Positions 1 to 10,906 are shown, counted from the stretch's first letter. The stretch: DNA of 64,000 nt from Hyposmocoma kahamanoa (GCF_003589595.1 NW_020654080.1:1994616-2058615); one strand, 5' to 3'. The notes: a model not told the origin generated them from the letters alone. Program-made: numbers and translations.

Positions 1-1537
1 TCGTGAGACGTTACTGCAAAAATTCCGATCACAAATTAAATTTGCCCCCACATCAGGACATAATCTTACTTCTTCTTCATAAAGTGCCTCTCTAACCAAA
101 GGAAGTTGATAATTCGGCTGGTAAAAACACAGTTTAGCATTTTAGTTTAATGACGAATAAAACCCATTAGCGTTTGAGAAGTTATTGACGTCGACCGCGT
201 ACAAAATATTTCTCTTTCCACCAAAAAAATCTTACAATTGTACGCAATTTTCCATTCCGTCACCTTAGTAGATTGATTTAGGACAAAAATAAAAATGTGG
301 TGTAAAATAATGTAGTAGTACTTAAGTACAATAATGTTAAATTTGGCACTTTAAGTAATTATTTTAATCCGCATGCGTAGAATCAAGTATTTGCATCCGC
401 GTCACTGTAAAACGATGTCCTAATGCTACACGTGCTACTCCGCTTCGATGGTCCGCGCGGACGGTCGGCAGATAAATATGCACTGTTCTGCAACCAGCCT
501 TATAAGTTTTGCTTCAACAAATATAAGTAAAAACAAGCTTGATTCCTTTTGCATATGGTAAGAAAAGCATATTTATTATTACACTAATATCACTTTACAC
601 CGATAAAGTAATATCAATACAATTCTTTCATCCGCACCTGCGTGGGCGTCGATCCGCGAGCGACAGCGCGTCCTCAGCACGACCGCCATTGGCTGCAATC
701 CAACTGATACCATTGTCATGGGAACCGTTTCCGGTCTCTGTCCCAGGATGTACCTGGTTTATGGATACGAGGTTATACTAAAGGCTGTCGTGTTCAACTT
801 TGAGGCCGTAAACAATTTTCACTTGAAACAAAAAGAATAAACCGTTACTAATTCTTTTGAAGTTCACAAAATAACTTCATCTTTGATGTAATGATACTTA
901 AAAAAAAATACAATCGAAAAGGTCTCATTTGATCTACATTACTTCCTAATAACATGTCTTAAAAAACTAAATACTTAGACCTCTGACTTTGAATTCTTCA
1001 TAGTAAATCTCTTTGGAAAAATATAATAGTAGGGTTCTAGATGAAATGGTGCAGGTAGACTAACGGAATCAAAGTCATAGCTCGCTGGTTAGTCAATATT
1101 AAAAACTCATCATCGCCAATAACCGAAAAGGGTCAATAACAGCTCACCTCACTTCCCATGATGACACCTGTACAAATTACGGAGCTACCACCATATAAAT
1201 GCAGTTCAAGAAATCTAGCTCTGAATTTGTATCCCCACGTTCTAACATGAAGTGAGTGCAAAGATAACTTGGCAATTTATTTTTAAAAAACAAAAATTAC
1301 AGTCGTTAGTCACGGGAAAGGTCACACGTAAAAACACCTTGGTTTTTAAGGTAAATCGGATGTTGTAGTAAATTATTTCCGAGTTGTTTTTAAAAGTAAT
1401 ATTTTTAACTTATTTGAAAGAGAAGGTTCTCAATTTGACTTTTTGTGAATAAATAATATGTCACATTTAATTAATTCTTATTTGTCACCTTTAGACGTAG
1501 AATATTGTCTTCAAATTTGAACGGAACCAGTCACAAC
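1..1537. other. Unassigned AT-rich DNA
   Basis: No coding region or repeat was recognised. A GC-richer patch at about 420-520 is followed by an AT-rich heptamer near 473, which loosely resembles a promoter, but no gene follows it. A short open frame at 539-781 has no recognisable protein character. Confidence 0.4.
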
Positions 1538-1806
1538 GAGCTCTACTTCTATCTTACCTATTTCTGCCGCCAAATGTGAGTGTTACCGCGTTCCGGTTTT
1601 GAAGGGTAAGAGTGCTGGTACAATTACAGAACTTGTCAACTGATGTCTCAAGGTGTCGCGCGCAGTTTCAGTGCCCCTTAGATCTTTGTAATTTAAAGCT
1701 CTAAGTGGCACTGCAATTGTTATGGACAGGCGCGTCGCTTACCAGCAAGCTCGCGACTTGTTCGTCTTGCAAGATCCTTACATTGAAATAAGATAGTTTT
1801 TTTTTA
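1538..1806 (+). repeat. Dispersed repeat A (SINE-like), degraded copy
   Basis: This is one of about 20 copies in the window of a roughly 300-bp element. Copies start near GAGCTCCTTGTGAAAGAG, carry a central GGGTGACGGGCGCAGTGGC block, and end CGACTTGTTCGTC followed by an A/T-rich tail. This copy is diverged at its 5' end. The A-tail and varied orientation suggest a LINE-mobilised SINE, but no clear tRNA-like head was seen. Confidence 0.65.
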
Positions 1807-2599
1807 TGGTAGGCCCCCTGAATCACTTCACGTTATATTATACACTTTGATGTAAAGGGGTCTTAGGAGGTTAAATCTAAATCTTTGCCACTTATAATAA
1901 GAACAGTTTAAAGGTTAGGGCATAAACCTGCCGACTCTACTTAACCGATGAGCTGCCATGGTGTATAAATTTAATAGTAATGTATGAAAAAGGTTATTAT
2001 AGAATAGTTCCATTGAAATAACTGTATGTAAATTCTGCAGGGATTGCGTGTGCGCATCTTCAATGGTAAATATTTTAGAATGAACTTGGTTCACATCGTA
2101 ATTCAATTTCTGTATACGATCCCCTTTCAAATACCTCTTCTAAGAGGAGTTCTACACTTACGCGAATCTCATTCAATCAACATAAGTCTGTAATTACATT
2201 TTTAATATTCTAGTTTCGTATCTTAGTCTATAATCTGTCACTGTCGAGAAAGCCCACCCTTGTGCTAATAAATATAAAAGTATACACATCTACATTTTTG
2301 TAATAAATCAATATATGCATGTGAACTATAATTAACACTTAGTCGAGTTAATGAATTTTTTTCATCGGTTTTATACCATTAGCTTATACGCACACTCTCA
2401 TAGCCCCTCCATGTCGAATAACAGAGTCATCATTTCATTCAATTTGATCGTTTAAATCAAATTTGCAATTAATGCTAAAGTGTATGTCTTCATTTTTTTT
2501 TTGTAATTTTATATTAAATTGTTCCTGTTTGATCATGTAGAGAGATAGAATGTTGGTAAATTGACGGCATAAATTAACGACACCTTGGCGTACACGTCA
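1807..2599. other. Unassigned AT-rich DNA
   Basis: Nothing recognisable was found here. The short minus-strand open frame at 1915-2130 has no motif. Confidence 0.35.
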
Positions 2600-2738
2600 C
2601 AATAAGATTGTAGTGTGTATGGTAGGCTGGGTTACGTACTAATGTAGTGGAGGAGGTTAAAGTTTGTCAATAGTAGGTGTAGTTTCCATAGTCTCTGCCT
2701 ACCCTGGTGGGAGACAGGCGTGATGATATGTATATATA
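2600..2738 (+). repeat. Probable LINE 3' terminus
   Basis: The segment containing AGTCTCTGCCTACCC, a GACAGGCG block and a TATG-rich tail is shared with 25860-25940. The pattern resembles the 3' ends of LINEs common in Lepidoptera. Only the non-coding end is present. Confidence 0.4.
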
Positions 2739-2743
2739 TTTTC

Positions 2744-3046
2744 TTTTTTTATAATATCCAGTGATGGGACGGACAAATCGTGCGCCTGACGGTAAGCGAC
2801 ACGCCTGTCCATAACAGTTGCAGTGCCACTCACGAGCAAAGATCTGACAGGCACTGCCACTGCGCCCGTTACCCTGAAACATAAGTTGACAAGTCCCATG
2901 TGCCTGAAATTTCACCAGCACCCTTACCCTTCAAAACCGAAACACAGTAATGCTGACATGCACACATTACTGCTTGTCGGCAGAAATAGGTAAGGTTGCA
3001 GTACTGCCCTGGACGAACCCTTTCACAAGGAGCTTAACTGCTTCTA
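2744..3046 (-). repeat. Dispersed repeat A, near full length
   Basis: Read on the minus strand, this copy runs from the 5' GAGCTCCTTGTG-like start near 3046 to the A-tail, seen as a T-run at 2744-2750. It is one of the best preserved copies in the window. Confidence 0.7.
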
Positions 3047-3705
3047 CAATATATCCATATATATATGTATACATATTATGTACCTCTATGTAAATTATAT
3101 TCCCAAATATTTAAGTTAGCGTATCAAATTCAGCAGCGTAATTTCGATTACATTATAATTTGTTTCATAAAACAATTAATTCCATTTCATTATTTCCATA
3201 TTCCAATGACAATTTTGTAAAATACATTATTTATGCCAGTTTTGTGTGAAAGCTCCTTAAGCAGAATCCCCTGTCGTGCCATGTCTTCCATATCAGACTT
3301 CACGGCGACAATCCGCGCGAGAACGAACGTTATAACTATAACTCAGGAATGTTTTAAGGTGGTACTGGCACAGTATTATTCTCTATAAAGTTTTAGTATG
3401 AATTTGTCTTTATATGTGCGTTTCTAATAGTATTTTTTTGGAGCACTAAATGTAAAATCGACTACATTCACTGCTCAGAATAGGTCTCCCTAGAGTTAGT
3501 CTCACCCATCTACAGCCCGAATTTTGACAATACCGTCTACCCATGCCATCTCGCTTCAGGACGTCATACGTTTCTGTAACAGAGGACTGTCTGAGATGAT
3601 GAATGGCGTCTCTTTTAACGGTTCAGGGGTGCTCGGTGCGCAACGCGGCATTTGTGCTGAGCCACCGTCTTTTCACTGCTATGATTTCCAAAACTATTTA
3701 ATTTC
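3047..3705. other. Unassigned AT-rich DNA
   Basis: No gene or repeat was recognised between repeat A and repeat C. A short plus-strand open frame beginning at 3524 runs into repeat C and is judged fortuitous. Confidence 0.35.
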
Positions 3706-3935
3706 AATTAACCAAATTAAAAAAAAAAGGAAGTTCCTAATTGGGCTGTACTTTCTTTTTTTTTGTGTGTATGTTACGCGATAACTCCTGTCGGCCATTT
3801 GTGACCTGACTTTGATGATTCTTTTTTTGTTGGAAAGAGGGTACCTCAGTAGTGCTCCCATTTAAATTTGAAGAAAATATTCCACCTCTAAGGGTGGCAA
3901 ACTAGGGGATGAATCCGGTTTCGCGGATTAATTCT
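3706..3935 (+). repeat. Dispersed repeat C copy
   Basis: Family C begins TTAACCGACTTCAAAAAAGG, passes through TGTTACGCGATAACTC and CCACCTCTAAGGGTGGCAAA, and in longer copies ends with a GAGGTCGGTTTTTTTA block. This copy keeps the central blocks and lacks the 3' end. Confidence 0.65.
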
Positions 3936-4011
3936 ATGTAAAGTTGTAAATTCCTTCTATTATTTGTTATTTTTAAATGTTTAATACAATAATCACAGTG
4001 TTGGTATTAGT

Positions 4012-4515
4012 AGATTAAATTAGATTAGATTAATGTTTATTTGCCAGAATACAGTAATTATACAGGTTTTAAATTATGTGTGCAAATATATTGGAATTTA
4101 TTGGTACAGGCAATGAAGTTAATTAAAATGTCAAATATTTCTAAATTCAAAGTATTCCTTATTACTATAGAAGCAATGTGTCATAAGCCATCTTGTCAAT
4201 TGTAGTTTAAAATTATGTCCGTGTAGTAATTTAATGTCACTTGGTAAATTATTAAAAATCTTAATGCACATGTTGTAGCAGTTATTTGTATAAATTATTT
4301 TATGGCAACGAGGTTGATATAATTGATTCATAATTTTAGGCCGTGTTTGTCTTTGAAATATTTCGCCACGTATTTTAAAATATTTAAGGTTAGTCTTAAC
4401 AAACACACAGAAGATGTCTCTGATATACATACAGGGGAGGTAAGATGTTTAGTTTTTTAAATAGGGGCTTGCATGTGTCATCTGCTTTATATATATTATA
4501 AAAAACAAAGCATTT
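4012..4515 (-). pseudogene. LINE reverse-transcriptase C-terminal fragment (Jockey/CR1-like)
   Basis: A minus-strand frame at 4131-4430 reads as the C-terminal tail of a non-LTR retrotransposon ORF2, including FNNLPSDIKLLHG and YSNKEYFEF. This tail pattern is common in insect Jockey/CR1-like elements. The frame continues with breaks to about 4510, where an LFKKLNIL-type segment lies upstream. The 3' end carries a short TAATC-type repeat, seen on the plus strand as ATTAGATTAGATT near 4020. The polymerase core is absent, so this is a 5'-truncated dead copy. Confidence 0.6.
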
Positions 4516-4789
4516 TAAATGTTGTTGGTAAACCAATTTGGATGACTTAGGTTGACTTAATCTTATTCAGCCTTAAACATTTACGATTAATTGTGTTATA
4601 CATATCTAAACTATAACAGGTATATTCATAGAAAAGTAAGACAGTTTATAAATAGAAAATATCCTCGAGGACCGTACCCTGGGGCATCGTGCCTAGAAGG
4701 CTGGCAATATGTCCCCTTTGAATTGCTAAACTTATTCTTTGGCGGAAGTAACTGTGTAAAATTACACTTGAAATCGTCATACTGATTAA

Positions 4790-4920
4790 ACTCTACTGCT
4801 CATTCGTAAGGCAGATTCCCCTGAGAAGAATGAGCAAGAAACACTAGGGGTTGCTCTTTGTAAATATACATTTGAATGCATTTATCATTACAATATTTAA
4901 TTTAAACATCTTAGATGGAG
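4790..4920 (-). repeat. Jockey-like LINE 3' UTR segment (family U)
   Basis: The block with CTCATTCGTAAG, GAATGAGCAAGAAAC and GCTCTTTGTAAAT recurs at 40.4, 46.5, 47.5, 52.5, 58.4 and 59.9/60.7 kb. At 47.5 kb it lies directly downstream of Jockey-like coding remnants, which identifies it as that LINE's 3' UTR. Confidence 0.55.
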
Positions 4921-4999
4921 AATACCTGAAAGAGCTAAACGGGTTACTACCACGCATTTTTGTCATCTAAGTACGCAGAAGTTGTGTATAACCTTGAGT

Positions 5000-5285
5000 C
5001 ATTGACTTACAAATAAATGGACGACGAGTCTAATACAAAAACCACGAAAAAAATGTCCCAAGTCAACCTATTTAAACGTAGTGACATGTAAAGGAATATG
5101 AAAAAGCTAAAACGTTGAATTTAAATTGTAATGTCATCGCAGTACTGTCTAATTTTGCTTGCTTCGCTGTCAGTCGAACAAACCAAGACTAAAGCGTGAA
5201 TGACGCTCTGTATACGATTTTAACGCCCTATAAGTTCGGACACTTTTTAGCGCGGACCCGACGTCCATACAATTGTAAGTCCATG
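5000..5285. mobile_element. MITE, 286 bp, 8-bp TSD (copy 1 of 3)
   Basis: The termini are CATTGACTTACAA and its complement (one mismatch at the right end), followed by further imperfect inverted repeat to about 31 bp. CCTTGAGT lies immediately outside both ends (4992-4999 and 5286-5293), an exact 8-bp target duplication. It has no coding capacity. The TSD length and CA...TG ends fit a hAT or P superfamily derivative. It is almost identical to the copy at 59115-59400. Confidence 0.85.
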
Positions 5286-5307
5286 CCTTGAGTATAAAGT
5301 TTTTGTT

Positions 5308-5990
5308 TCACAATAGTTTTAAATCTAGTAAATGGCAAATTTTGAATATCAATCGGAATCTTATTATAGAAGCGTATACATTGCCCCTTAAATGAATTGG
5401 AGACTTTATAAAGACGACTGTCAAGCCAACAGCTAGTTTATTTCTATTCCTCGTATTAATGTTATATCTGTCCCTATTATTCATAAATGTCAGTATTTTC
5501 ATAAATGTAATGTAACTGCTGTCCGACAGCTCGACCGCTAGAAGTTTCGTCTGTGGCCCCCAGAGGCCCAGGGTTTTAATCGCAAAACGCACAAAGCTGT
5601 AGCACTGTGGCGTATTTAGCCTTTTGCGGTTTTCGACCGCTGTGGCCACAGAGCCTGCGCCGCCCACGCTTGTAAGGAAATGGGAGGGGGCTACTGTACC
5701 CGCGAAGGTGGCGTCCCACACTAGCTGTCTCCCAAGTTTCCATGGACGGACAGTCATATCGTCAGGCCGCTTACCGTCACTGAGACAGATGCCAGTTGGC
5801 TCGGCATCTTAGCGATGATGAAGGCCGGATTATGCCGCCAGCGTTTCGAATACACGAGAGACCATGGTGGCCAAACCGTCAACAGCATCACCACACGTGC
5901 ATTAATGGAGGTGGACTGTTCTTGCCCCCAGTCGGTAGGAGACGGCTAGTGTGAGGGCGAGAACGTCTAATAATGCGCCGATGTTAGCCT
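5308..5990 (-). pseudogene. Retroelement polyprotein C-terminal fragment, frameshifted
   Basis: On the minus strand this region reads, with frame breaks, as a conserved segment seen at the C-terminus of many invertebrate retroelement polyproteins. A cysteine-rich patch near 5900 (CTCGDAVDG) precedes SDGKRPDDMTVRPWKLGRQL and then VWDATFAGTVAPSHF (about 5757-5680). The region is GC-rich relative to its surroundings, as expected of an inserted LINE. The frame after roughly 5640 decays into AT-rich sequence. The exact clade is not determined. Confidence 0.5.
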
Positions 5991-8840
5991 AGGGTAATGC
6001 CTGTAGCCAATATATAGACTCCTTTTCAAAAGTGGCTATGAAAATAGCCCGTTCTCTAGAGCACTCAAATGCCGACACTCGCGGACGCTCGTAGGCACTC
6101 GCGGGCACTCGCGGGCATTCGCAGGCACCTAACTTAAGTAAAGACTTGAAAACATTTCCACTATATCTGGTGGAGTCACAGGCAAATGCTCCCGATGAAG
6201 AAGGCTACGAATGTTAGAAGTGTTATGCAAAGAATGCTCGATTTATCTATCTATCTAACCGTCTTGGTTACCTTTCAATTGTCCCTTTAATCCATCTGTT
6301 CTCATCAGTTCAAAAACTTTTATGCATTTTTTTCATTTTAATTTAGTACTGCCAAAATAATCAAATTAACCTAGTGATTCACTTGCCCTAGAAACGCTAG
6401 ATTAGGATGATTTGTTGAGGTCAATAAATTATTTAGTGAAAAAAATATACTAAAACCTAAATAATCTATCATAAACTTAAATAGAAAAAGTAGCATTTGG
6501 ACATCATAAATCATATATATATATAGATAATAATAATTTATAGTTTTTACTAAGGCGTACAAGTGTTTTTTAATATTTCTAGCAAGATATCAGTGAGGGC
6601 AATGCGCTTCATAATTCTCTTTAGCTGAGTCATAGACTATGACATGTCACACGTTGGAACCAATGCCGTGATTTAATAAAAAATTCGCTTTATCAAATTC
6701 AAACCTACTGTCATAATTTTTAATGGTTATTTACCGAAAGATGAGTCTTTTGTTTGATAATGTCAATTTTGCGATGTATATCTATAATATTAATTGGTAA
6801 TTTTATTTCCTTATGTCATTTCATTTTGGATGTAATGCAAATCTTTTTATATGAAAACAGGACCGCGACGTAACCACCTTAACCCTTCACTCTTCACGTT
6901 TCTTATGTTCTTTAGAGCCGGATTTGAGAACACAACCGTGTATTTCCCTATAATTTGAAAATAAAGCATTAGGGATATTTTTGTCTGAATATCGACAACT
7001 ATATTGGCACTGCCCATGTCGCTAATCACGCGATAATGAATCATTTGGTGAGTAAAGAACTTCACTCAATTGTTTGTATTGTGGTAACACTGCTTTGCAT
7101 TTGCTAACTTGTTATTTTGACATTATCGAGACGGCAGTGCACTTCAGTTTGGTTAAAACTAAAGATATGGCTGTGTAAGTGAATGTACACTAAGAGACAA
7201 ACAACTGGTAAATCCCTCTATGTACTGTTTAACGTTACGACTAAGTTAATTATTAAGTTTAATATTGTAACAATACAATGACATGTTCTATGACTATCAA
7301 TTTGCCACGTGCTGACTCGACCCGCAGTAGACTAGCCTCATTGGCGCTTATGTATCGAAGTTTAAAATCTATTGGATAGTGGTTGGACTAAAGGGGAGGC
7401 TGGAGGTCCACTGGGGTACCTCTCACGGTATCCCGCCCCAGTACCTACACCAATGAGATGTGCTGGGGGTTTATCAGCGACATACCAGGCATCTCTACGG
7501 TTCCTCGTCAAAGCACAATGTGTAGTGTTATGAACATTTTCATCATGATTCAGTGTTCTTCTACCCGCTTATATGTCTACCTATAAATTAGGTTTCTTTT
7601 GCCGTCCCTCATTATCCACATTGAGAATATTTTAACCGGATACGTAGGTATTACAGTGTAGTCCAATAACTTACAACGTGGCGACATCCCATCTTCTTAC
7701 CGTATCAATGGCATACACTATATTAGCACAGTCCAGAACTTTTAGTAGAAACAGTTCCCAGTGAAATAGTTTGTCATATCAACTACGGCCACAATAATTA
7801 ATGTGAGCAAGGGTGCTGGTGTCGCCATTGTAATGCATTAAGACTCCATTGTCGCAATGGCAGTTGTGTCTCAATAGAGTATCAGAGGAATGGCATTCAT
7901 TCTATCACTAACGATCTGCCTTAGGTACTAAAACTGTCATAGAAATTACTAAGCATAATATCTTAATTCCTATGTCATTTAATGAGCAATTTTAGTCTCC
8001 AAATTGAATATGTCGGAGCCAAGTATCACTTCAAACGTAATTTGTCAGATAAACGGTTTACTGGGCTACCTACAAATCATATTAACCAGTCTCGAACATG
8101 GTTTCTTTGTTTACAAATGTCACGTCAGTTTGACAGCTTGAACTGGGTCACAAAGAGAGGGCGCTAGTGTAGTTGAATCGGTTGAGTTAAATCAGTCATC
8201 TTACATGATCCAATGACATGATGGTCGTTGTCAGTGTTGCCATAAGAAAATAAGAAGTGAAATTGACAATGAATGCTTATAAACGAACACGCATTAACAA
8301 GAGGGGCTTTTGGTGGAGAAACTTGCCGCGTGATATTTTAGAATCTGTTTTAACTTGATCCATCTCTTATACTTTCCGACTAATTACTGTGAAAACTGCA
8401 TAAAACAAATAATTGACGTTACTAGTTCACCGCCGGCTGTACGAGTTGATAACGAAGAGTGAATAAACAGATTATCAAGTAATTCCTGACTAAATCTGCT
8501 TTGAGGGTGTTTCCTTCGACGTCTCCCTTTCCCCTACAAATATATATAATAATAGTAGATTACACTATAGACGTGCCATCAAATTGCCATTGAATAGCAG
8601 AATACCAAAAAAATAGCAATGGCAGTTGAATATACTTCTATGGCTAGTCACTCTTATCTTTTAGCAGATTATGAAACGTATAAAATCCAGCCATTAATCC
8701 TCTATCGACGCAAAACCGAGGTAATTTAAAATTAGTAGAATTGACATCCTGGTGAAACTATAGGCACATTGGACTTGTTACCTTTGTAGACACAAAGGTA
8801 AAGTTGCTATGCAGGATGGCGAATGCAGTGGCAGTACTAT
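5991..8840. other. Largely unassigned interval
   Basis: Apart from the 10-bp tandem repeat at 6075-6124 nothing is assigned. A GC-richer stretch at about 7380-7510 has no coding character. A possible fragment of repeat A (GGTGAAACTATAGGCACATT) lies near 8751. Confidence 0.35.
6075..6124. repeat. 10-bp minisatellite, five units
   Basis: Five consecutive units of about GCACTCGCGG occur, units 3 and 4 being identical. It is an isolated GC-rich tandem array in AT-rich DNA. Confidence 0.75.
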
Positions 8841-9590
8841 AAACTGGAATAATCTTCAAAACTTGGTTTATTGTCCCGATGTGTGTGATTATAATCCCGA
8901 TGTGAAAATTTTTTTATATTTTTATTTTGAAAAATCTGCCAATGAAAGAGATATAATATAACTCAAGCCTGCGAATGATGGACGCAACACGAGCTACCCC
9001 CCAGTTTACAAATGGTGGAGAAGATGGACTACCGATTTGGATTAGATAGATATAACTTACTTTTTCTTTCTTATTTTTTTTATTTGATAGATATATTGTC
9101 CTATGTATGCGCATAGTTCGTGCTCACCCTCCCAGATGAACAAGAACTGCCTGCATTCGGGGAAAATATATTTATTTAATTATTAGGAGTCCTTCATATG
9201 GTATACCATATGAAGGTATTGGGGGTATACCCCCATCCCATATATATGTTAGGATATGTTGTTAGGGTTATATGTGTGTTTGTTCTTGTTTGTTTAAAGA
9301 AAGTGAGAAAAGTTTATGGAACTTGGATGGCTGCAGGATGAGGACTGAGGCAGCTGGGAGATGAATATTGATGTAACCCAGTGATCGTCCGATGGATGCT
9401 CAAGCCTGTGCCGTCGTTGTGGCAGCATGCACATTAAAGATAGTTTAGGGAAACAGTTAGGAAGTTTTAGTAGTAATGTAACCCGAATCAGAAAATATGT
9501 AAAAGAATACAATAAACCAAGTTTTAAAGATTATTCCAGTTTATATTCATAAAAGTACCTCTCGCTACGCATCCTAAGCTACGCCCCAGT
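8841..9590 (+). mobile_element. Deleted LTR-retrotransposon relic related to the 34.8-38.1 kb element
   Basis: Bases 8899-8985 match the leader of the 34.8-kb element (GATGTGAAAATTTTT onward, then TCAAGCCTGC). Bases 9085-9480 match its 3' internal region (including GTAACCCAGTGATCGTCCGA and GTCGTTGTGGCAGCAT). Bases 9505-9590 match the end of its LTR (AAAGTACCTCTCGC). The Gag-protease region is missing entirely. A short inverted LTR piece lies at 8841-8873. It is a non-coding, internally deleted relative. Confidence 0.65.
9191..9235. repeat. Two adjacent perfect palindromes
   Basis: Positions 9191-9216 form a 26-bp perfect palindrome centred on GGTATACC. Positions 9220-9235 form a 16-bp perfect palindrome (TGGGGGTATACCCCCA). 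They sit in the 3' internal part of the LTR relic. The equivalent site at about 37312-37341 has only a 9-bp stem. Confidence 0.8.
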
Positions 9591-9595
9591 TTACA

Positions 9596-9641
9596 GTACC
9601 TTTTAGATCTTCGTAATTGAAAGTTCTGAGTGGCACTGAGT
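9596..9641 (+). repeat. Fragment of repeat A
   Basis: It matches only the TTTAGATCTT...GAGTGGCACTG section of repeat A, immediately after the LTR relic. Confidence 0.45.
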
Positions 9642-9655
9642 AAGATGCCTACTAG

Positions 9656-9685
9656 TGTCGCATCCTGGGATCCCAGGATGCGACA
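9656..9685. repeat. 30-bp perfect palindrome
   Basis: The two 15-bp arms are exact reverse complements with no spacer, centred on GGGATCCC. It is next to a truncated repeat A fragment and is not part of any recognised element. Confidence 0.85.
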
Positions 9686-9802
9686 GATGCACTGACTATA
9701 TGAAAAAAATTATGTTTAGGTTAATTTCGTTTCGTTTCTCCAGAAAAATTGTCATTTTGCAGATGTAACCTTATTATGACTATGTGACAAGAGATTTTTT
9801 AA

Positions 9803-10108
9803 TTTTTTTTTTATAATACTAAGTGACGGGACAAACAAGTCGTGTGCCTGGTGGTAAGCGTCACGCCTGTCCCTAGCAGTTGCTGTGTTACTCAGACCTT
9901 TAAATCACAAAGATCTGAGAGGGACTGCCACTGCGCCCGACACCCTGAGACATAAGTTGACAAGTCCCATGTGCCTGTAATTTCACCAGCACCCTTACCC
10001 TTCAAAACCGGAACACAGTAATGCGACATTACTGCTTGGAGGCAGAAATAGATAAGGTGGCAGTACTTTCCAGGACGAATTTTTTCACAAGGAGCTCTTC
10101 TGCTACTA
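9803..10108 (-). repeat. Dispersed repeat A, near full length
   Basis: The complete minus-strand copy has its A-tail as a T-run at 9803-9812 and its 5' end near 10108. SINE B and its long duplication start a few bases further on. Confidence 0.7.
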
Positions 10109-10110
10109 AT

Positions 10111-10404
10111 TTCAGGATGTTTCTCAATCATAATGTACAATTATTTGGTACTGCCTCCGTGGCCGAACGGTTACAATCCGGACTGCCGCGCAGAGGTTCT
10201 AGGTTCGATTCCCGGGCCGGGAGAAATATTTGTATGGCCTACATTTATTTCTCTCGTGAGTTTGGGTGTAATTTGTGGTTGTCTACGTGTGTGTCCATGG
10301 CACCCGCGACACAGGGTTTCCCTAGTGCGGGGCTATGTTGAGTGTGTACGTTATTATTATAAAAAAAATTCAGGATGTTTCTCAATAATAATGTACAATT
10401 ATTT
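10111..10404. repeat. 36-bp target-site duplication flanking SINE B
   Basis: The copies at 10111-10146 and 10369-10404 match at 35 of 36 positions, starting TTCAGGATGTTTCTCAAT. They bracket the SINE exactly. This is long for an LINE-mobilised insertion. Confidence 0.85.
10149..10368 (+). mobile_element. tRNA-derived SINE, family B, full length
   Basis: The 5' head resembles a tRNA: an A-box-like TGGCCGAACGG and a canonical B box GGTTCGATTCC at 10202-10212, an internal RNA polymerase III promoter. A shared body follows (GAGAAATATTTGTATGGCC, GTGGTTGTCTATGTGTGTG-type sequence, CGCGACACAGGG), then a TTATTATTAT-A8 tail. The class II-like head suggests a tRNA-Ser or tRNA-Leu ancestor, but the fold was not computed. 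It is flanked by a 36-bp duplication. Confidence 0.85.
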
Positions 10405-10560
10405 TTTGTAATTATTAATACGAAGATCGAACACTTAGAAAAAATCAGTCTATCCGGCTTGATATCTATCGAATTGACGTCTTCCTGTTTGAATGAAGAA
10501 ATTGATTTCTCACAGATGGCGCGACGGCAAAAAAGTGAGATCTAATGTGAGAAATAAATT
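10395..10560 (-). repeat. Partial copy of SINE family D
   Basis: The section TAATTATTAATACGAAGATCG and the following ACACTTAGAAAAAAT match the tail side of family D at 43.8 and 61.0 kb, but the tRNA-like head is missing. Confidence 0.4.
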
Positions 10561-10906
10561 TCTTCACTAATTTTATATATTTCTCAAAAAATATCTTCCT
10601 TATGGTAAAGAATATTAGCAAGATACCTTAAAGCGCAAATTCCTTTTATTTATCTGGCCCCGTGCGCGATACGCTGTGGGTCTTATCGTCAGCATCCGCG
10701 ACGTATCTCGCGCCATTACTGCGCCTGCGACGGCTATTTATAAACAATATACACACGGTCCGACAGAATTCTTATAAAGTTATACGACCTTCTGAGTTTA
10801 TAGATAATAAAACTGTAGAGTTTGTACACTGTATAATGTGTATCTATAGCACATACAGGCTATATATCAAAGCCCACAATGTTAACTTTAAATTTTGTAA
10901 CTTTTT

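Noticed and set aside
420..520. Insect-type core promoter
   Set aside because: An AT-rich heptamer and GC-rich upstream patch are present but no transcription unit follows, so the resemblance is not enough.
539..781. Short secreted or membrane protein gene
   Set aside because: The 80-codon frame has no recognised family, no supporting promoter or polyadenylation context, and lies in AT-rich DNA where such frames are expected by chance.
6075..6124. CRISPR-like or telomeric array
   Set aside because: Units are contiguous 10-mers without spacers and do not match the insect telomere repeat; it is a minisatellite.
10149..10225. Genuine tRNA gene at the SINE B head
   Set aside because: A and B boxes are present, but the sequence continues into a shared 200-bp body with a TTATTA tail and recurs five times, so it is a SINE.
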